The notes under the pieces are model-generated. The model was not told the origin of the DNA and did not search any database. It saw nothing but the letters and a program-made list of their open reading frames with translations. Positions 32,501 to 35,098 of a DNA stretch of 35,098 nt are shown here, piece after piece; the stretch's first letter is position 1; each line of letters begins with the position of its first letter. This stretch comes from Prevotellaceae bacterium UBA4332 (GTDB taxonomy: Bacteria > Bacteroidota > Bacteroidia > Bacteroidales > Bacteroidaceae), in the NCBI GenBank assembly GCA_002394365.1, contig DGTQ01000001.1, positions 1 through 35,098 of the forward strand. Direction: 5' to 3'. The position numbers and the translations under genes were made by a program.

Positions 32501-32806
32501 AGTGGTGTTGTCATCCTCAAGGGTGACACTAACCGATGACTTACCTGCAGTCTTGATAACCTGTGACTTCATACCTACGTACGAAACGTTGAGGTTACCG
32601 CCTTTCTGCAACTTAAGCGTGAAGTTACCGTCGAAGTCAGTAACGGTACCGTTCTGAGTACCCTGCTCCCTTACGGTGGCGCCGATGATAGGCTCACCTG
32701 CAGCATCCTTCACATTACCGCTGATGGTCTGCGCCTGCACTGCTGCACAGAAGAGTAGCAGCATGCCTACGAGAGCATAGCGAAAATTCTTAAATGTTTC
32801 TGACAT
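29510..32806 (-). CDS. SusC/RagA-family TonB-dependent outer-membrane transporter
   Basis: A 1098-residue protein with a signal peptide (1-26, ending AAVQAQ). A carboxypeptidase-D regulatory-like domain (about 27-112: ISGNVKDAAGEPIIGATV, GTVTDFDGNFTL) leads to the plug (about 118-235: LNDLVVVGYGTMKKSDLTGSV, TPLYVVDGVMCDDIDWLNP, ASSTAIYGSRATAGVVMV) and then the 22-strand barrel to the C-terminus (QVGASIKF). It imports large substrates with SusD, using TonB energy. An exact promoter lies about 190 bp upstream. No regulator of the susR, anti-sigma or HTCS type adjoins it. Confidence 0.96.
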   Translation of the reverse strand: MSETFKNFRYALVGMLLLFCAAVQAQTISGNVKDAAGEPIIGATVREQGTQNGTVTDFDGNFTLKLQKGGNLNVSYVGMKSQVIKTAGKSSVSVTLEDDNTTLNDLVVVGYGTMKKSDLTGSVSSVNTEQLNAKGAADVLGNLQGTTPGVNITMAGGRTDGSPTIEIRGKSSINSDVTPLYVVDGVMCDDIDWLNPQDIEKIDILKDASSTAIYGSRATAGVVMVTTKSGATVSKDAKATISYDGYFGWRSTTRMPEFQDAKQFYDYRFLKFLGYQNGAAAQPSYGMTQGNIEQGLLRQHAGSGSYVLKDLLNAGVDTNWPDLMTQKGIQQNHYIAVNGASKGVSYHFGVGYNKETGVYVGDERSRYNFKGAVDAQITDWLDGGFNINFAESNKKYANDNAIKEAFRMNPFMRPYDADGNIIHQPGLNTSLGTDGNQFTSSRNPLHLMQSSKQKRETWRLLGNVYLNFKPMKGLSFKTTFSPNYTYYREGYFDGYKYVDTDGTEKYYDDDKRTGNSAYNANQRAFSWTWDNVLSYNTRINEIHSINAMALYSTQKSTTEYAKWYADNVIDGTDWWNLKTGEYNSSESKNSYSENSMTSWAMRLNYGLMDRYLVTATVRWDGSSKFAKDNRWGTFPSVAFAWRITEEPWMKKVTWLSNLKLRLSYGVTGNCDGIGNYDTRSLLASPVYYPYNGTTQSTGYYAATIVDKNLKWEKSHEFNVGLDFGFWNNRLNGSIDFYTKTSKDLLYAVSLPLEAGLDSSGKAVSMMTNIGKVRNTGVEIALNGIIMKKKDFEWSAGLTFAHNKNEVKDINGVDTRSLLTTTYGDIAGVVGSLFVGESVNNVWAYTYDGIVSDKMMTLTDKQKELYGEGATDQMRECDYYYKVYKWTEGQPKMTDLNQDGTIDDNDRSVKSSDPKWTGSFNTNVRWKGWDFGFSLYARVGGEVYSAFMNQYIDYSDRGRQRLNLDYYIPAGTLIDCDGMNPDGSYINPVYQQTTHYGEYPFPNNGSADGAVGNQTTKYNNAASIVSASFMKVKNITLGYTFPKSWLKPWGCSHLRLYFTVTNPICFSKFKGFDPEWASASLKNDGPSTVTYQVGASIKF

Positions 32807-32994
32807 AGTTTAATTGTTTGATTAGTATAATAATTTGGTTAGTTCACCTGTTTTTATAACGCCTCTGGCGCGCGAGGCGACAGTAATGCTCTACTTACAG
32901 CCTTTCCTGAGATGGTGTTGAATGTAGAATTTTGTAGCATTTGTTAGCGTTAGTTTTTTTTCGTTAGATATTGACACAAATTAGCAATCACGTG

Positions 32995-33025
32995 CAAAGT
33001 TATATAATTTTTGGTATTCTCCAAA
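32995..33025 (-). promoter_or_regulatory. Promoter of the susCD operon
   Basis: Minus strand TTTG (33022-33025), spacer 19, TAACTTTG (32995-33002). The leader to the susC ATG is about 180 nt, long enough for post-transcriptional control. Confidence 0.8.
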
Positions 33026-33029
33026 ATTT

Positions 33030-33649
33030 TTGACTTTTTTTTTTAGTGTATGGCATAAATTTCCGAGTAAAAGCGGCTTGCAAATGTTAAAAAAGGGATC
33101 TTTTACCACGGATTATGCGGATAGGTGCGGATTATTTTTCTCGCAAAGACGAGAAGGGCAAAGGCGCAGTCTGCGACTGCTACGCTAAGGGCTGACGCTT
33201 GATATAAAAAGTCGTTGTACCGCATGCCTCACCTGGCTCTTCCATCTCCACGTCGTGCTGACGCTTGATATAAAAAGTCGTTGTACCGCATGGTCTCTTT
33301 GCGTAAGCTCCGAAGGAGCGTCTTGGCTCTTGACGTAGAGATGATGAGCAGGCGATAGTCGGCGAGGGTTTGAGATATTCACTTGGGGCAAGCCTGCTTG
33401 CGCAAAAGAGAATAATCGAAAAAGCCTCAAGGGTGCAACCCTCATCATCTCGGCTTGGCGAGAAATGGAAATCCGTGAAAATCCGAGAAATCTGTGGTTC
33501 AAAAATCAACACAGGGTTTTACTGGTGACCCGAAAATCTAATCTAAAATAAGAGGGATGATTAATGAAGATTTCGACACTTTATGTCTCAAAAATCTATA
33601 GGAAAATCTATGAAAAATCGAAAAGAAAATAATAAAGAACGACCACTAG
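33030..33649. other. Repeat-rich spacer between susC promoter and IS, no gene
   Basis: Contains two exact 36-bp direct repeats, an 11-bp inverted repeat (33338-33348 and 33441-33451), small hairpins (GCAGTC-GCA-GACTGC near 33165, GCTCC-GAA-GGAGC near 33307), and outer stretches (33104-33153 and 33450-33500) that are degenerate reverse complements of each other. Open frames here translate only the repeats. Confidence 0.6.
33191..33292. repeat. Pair of exact 36-bp direct repeats, 66-bp period
   Basis: Copies at 33191-33226 and 33257-33292 begin GCTGACGCTTGATATAAAAA and end CCGCATG, separated by 30 bp. The geometry mimics one CRISPR spacer, but there are only two copies, no cas genes and no leader. 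Confidence 0.85.
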
Positions 33650-33671
33650 TGTCCACTAAAAATGGACGAGT

Positions 33672-34835
33672 TTAAAAATTAAATAAATTAGGTTCACTTG
33701 AACCGCTTCGGTCTTTGTCATTTTTGAATATAGTTTTGTCGAAGATATCTCTCAGATGCGTTGTGTCAGTGAGTGACATGCTGAGGATTTGCAGTACCTC
33801 ATAGGTGCTTCTATCTAATCGCATATCATGCTGCACAATGGCAACGAGGCAGTAGGCACAGATGGCAGCGTAAATCTGTATTCTGACAGCATTCTCAGTT
33901 GTACCCCAGAATTTCTTGATCTTGAGGTGCTGCTTGAGCCACTTGAAGAACAGTTCTATCTGCCAACGGTTCTTGTAGAGGTCGGCAATCTGCAGAGCAG
34001 TCAGTTCCATCGCATTTGTCAGAAACATGAACTCACGGCCTTGCTCCTCGTCGAAGAATCGTACAAGCCTAAGATGCTCTGGATAGCCTTTCTGACTGCC
34101 ATAGATGGTCAGCTTTATCTCTGCATCAGTCAGTATTCCTTTGGGCAGTCTGCGTCTCCACTTGATGCACTGGTACTGCAAATTGGTCTTAGCCCTGACA
34201 ACAAAGAACGACTCCGCACGATGTATGCGATAGAGTTCCTTAAAGTTGTTGTAGCCACGATCGAAAATGTAGTAAGCACCTGTCTCAATGGGGATTTCCT
34301 TCATCGCCTTGGAGTCATGAACTGATGCCGTAGTGATATGGAAAAAGGCTGGAATTTGAGTTTCCAAGTCATACAGGGTATGTATCTTGATACCACCCTT
34401 ATGCTTGCGGAACTTAGCCCACCAGAAGACATCTAGGCACAGCGAGATGGTCGTGGAATCAAAAGCATAAACGTTACCGTCAAGTTTGAAGATGTCTGTA
34501 GCTCGTTTGCGTCTGGTCTCACTGACAAGGTGGTATGCATACTCCTCGAAGATGCGATAGTCACGGTTGGTATTTGCCTTGCTTAGATTACTTCTGGTCA
34601 CATGCTTGCCAAGTCCGAGATGATAACACTTCTGATGATGGGCCTCTGTGGCGACAATCAAGTCTCTCATGCTCTCTCGGTTACCAAGTTGTCCGAACAT
34701 CAATGTAAGAAGTTGATTCCAACATGTGAAATGCTTCACATAGCGGTTACCACCGTACTTGTCAACGATGTGACGAAACTTATCTGAGTCCAAAAAAGCG
34801 CCCAATTGGGAGAAAACGTATTTGGGCTTGTTCAT
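33672..34835 (-). CDS. IS4-family transposase (DDE)
   Basis: A 387-residue transposase, apparently intact. The N-terminal region (about 1-75) resembles DUF4372. The catalytic residues are D126 in AFDSTT, D192 in FDRGY and E294. The IS4 signature Y-(2)-R-(3)-E-(6)-K is exact: Y287, R290, E294, K301 in YKNRWQIELFFKWLKQHLK. It moves the element by cut-and-paste. A -7-like box TATCTTTG (34858-34865) precedes it. It is transcribed towards susC. Confidence 0.93.
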   Translation of the reverse strand: MNKPKYVFSQLGAFLDSDKFRHIVDKYGGNRYVKHFTCWNQLLTLMFGQLGNRESMRDLIVATEAHHQKCYHLGLGKHVTRSNLSKANTNRDYRIFEEYAYHLVSETRRKRATDIFKLDGNVYAFDSTTISLCLDVFWWAKFRKHKGGIKIHTLYDLETQIPAFFHITTASVHDSKAMKEIPIETGAYYIFDRGYNNFKELYRIHRAESFFVVRAKTNLQYQCIKWRRRLPKGILTDAEIKLTIYGSQKGYPEHLRLVRFFDEEQGREFMFLTNAMELTALQIADLYKNRWQIELFFKWLKQHLKIKKFWGTTENAVRIQIYAAICAYCLVAIVQHDMRLDRSTYEVLQILSMSLTDTTHLRDIFDKTIFKNDKDRSGSSEPNLFNF

Positions 34836-34857
34836 ATGCAGTCATCCATTTTGACTG

Positions 34858-34865
34858 CAAAGATA
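34858..34865 (-). promoter_or_regulatory. Possible -7 box of the transposase gene
   Basis: TATCTTTG on the minus strand, 23 bp before the ATG at 34835. No -33 TTTG at the right spacing. Confidence 0.35.
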
Positions 34866-34962
34866 CAAAATCAAATCGTCGCACCCTAAAATTCTCTGTA
34901 ACTAACTATATTTCAATCACTTCAAAGAGCGCTTAGCGATTTTTAGTGGACAGCAATGACTT

Positions 34963-35070
34963 TGTACTTAGTCCTTTGTACTTAGTCACCTTGTACTTGC
35001 TAATGTCTCTAACTTCTTTAACTTCTAAGCTCGCTCTGCGAGCGCTAACTTCTCTAACTCCTAAAAAAGG
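34963..35070. repeat. Short direct repeats and hairpin after the IS
   Basis: TTTGTACTTAGTC is repeated twice and followed by a partial third copy (TTGTACTTG). It is followed by TCTAACTTCT-type repeats and a perfect hairpin GCTCGC-TCT-GCGAGC (35029-35043). No gene. Confidence 0.6.
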
Positions 35071-35074
35071 GAGG

Positions 35075-35098
35075 TTGAAGTGCACCCCAAAAGTTGGA
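35075..35098. mobile_element. Possible terminal end of an IS3-family element, cut by the window end
   Basis: The sequence TGCACCCCAAAAGTTGGA resembles the terminal inverted repeats typical of IS3-family (IS150 group) elements. Only the outermost bases are in view, so this is pattern memory and not proof. Confidence 0.35.

Larger units (their letters stand above)
33650..34952 (-). mobile_element. IS4-family insertion sequence
   Basis: About 1.3 kb with perfect 14-bp terminal inverted repeats (TGTCCACTAAAAAT at 33650-33663 and its complement at 34939-34952) around a single transposase gene. No target-site duplication is evident (flanks CACTAG and GCAATG), so the ends may have diverged or recombined. 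Confidence 0.88.

Noticed and set aside
33191..33292. CRISPR array
   Set aside because: Only two repeats and one spacer, no cas genes in the window, and a repeat sequence without usual array features.
33180..33512. Minus-strand open frames of about 105-110 residues
   Set aside because: Two overlapping frames both mainly translate the 36-bp repeats (for example CGTTTFYIKRQ twice); not credible genes.

Overview
The window looks like chromosome from a member of the Bacteroidota, most likely a Prevotella/Segatella-type Bacteroidales. Support: a SusC/SusD pair, a periplasmic-propeller AraC regulator, several FKBP isomerases with Bacteroidota N-terminal domains, SPII lipoproteins, an acpP-fabF-rnc block, and promoters of the Bacteroidota form TTTG-N19-TAnnTTTG, four of which are exact. 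No tRNA, rRNA or cas gene was seen. The genus call is inference from gene content.

Layout. 1-873: intergenic, with two 21-bp-period repeat arrays and a possible small RNA. 874-4528 (+): a kinase-less HTCS-like regulator, then an AmpG-like MFS transporter, ending at a bidirectional terminator. 4572-8630 (-): a CoA-transferase gene followed by three FKBP isomerase genes. 8752-12892 (-): a C_GCAxxG_C_C protein gene overlapping a 1224-residue fusion of glycosyltransferase, HIT-like nucleotidyltransferase (DUF4922) and SpoIID. 12893-13452: a ten-unit 21-bp repeat array. 13453-18987 (-): acpP-fabF-rnc-dapB-[four-helix-bundle gene]-lepB. 19190-24401 (-): GNAT-[four-helix-bundle gene]-parE-ctp. 24660-32806 (-): susC-susD-lipoprotein and two small secreted proteins sharing a C-terminal tail. 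32807-33649: promoter and a repeat-rich spacer. 33650-34952: an IS4-family insertion sequence. 34953-35098: repeats and a possible end of another IS.

The most unusual signal is a recurring architecture. Both S23-type four-helix-bundle genes sit inside housekeeping operons, and each is enclosed by inverted arrays of short tandem repeats: 12-bp units at dapB/lepB and 7-bp units at GNAT/parE. In the transcript the two arrays of each pair could form a long stem with the four-helix gene in the loop. This resembles the intervening sequences known in some bacterial 23S rRNA genes, but here in mRNA. A third heptamer array at the parE/ctp junction could compete for pairing. Start and stop codons of neighbouring genes lie inside these repeats.

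Functionally, the 24.6-33 kb block is a partial polysaccharide-utilisation-type locus (outer-membrane import plus surface proteins, with no glycan-degrading enzyme in view). The remaining blocks cover fatty-acid synthesis, rRNA processing, lysine/peptidoglycan precursor synthesis, protein export and chromosome decatenation.
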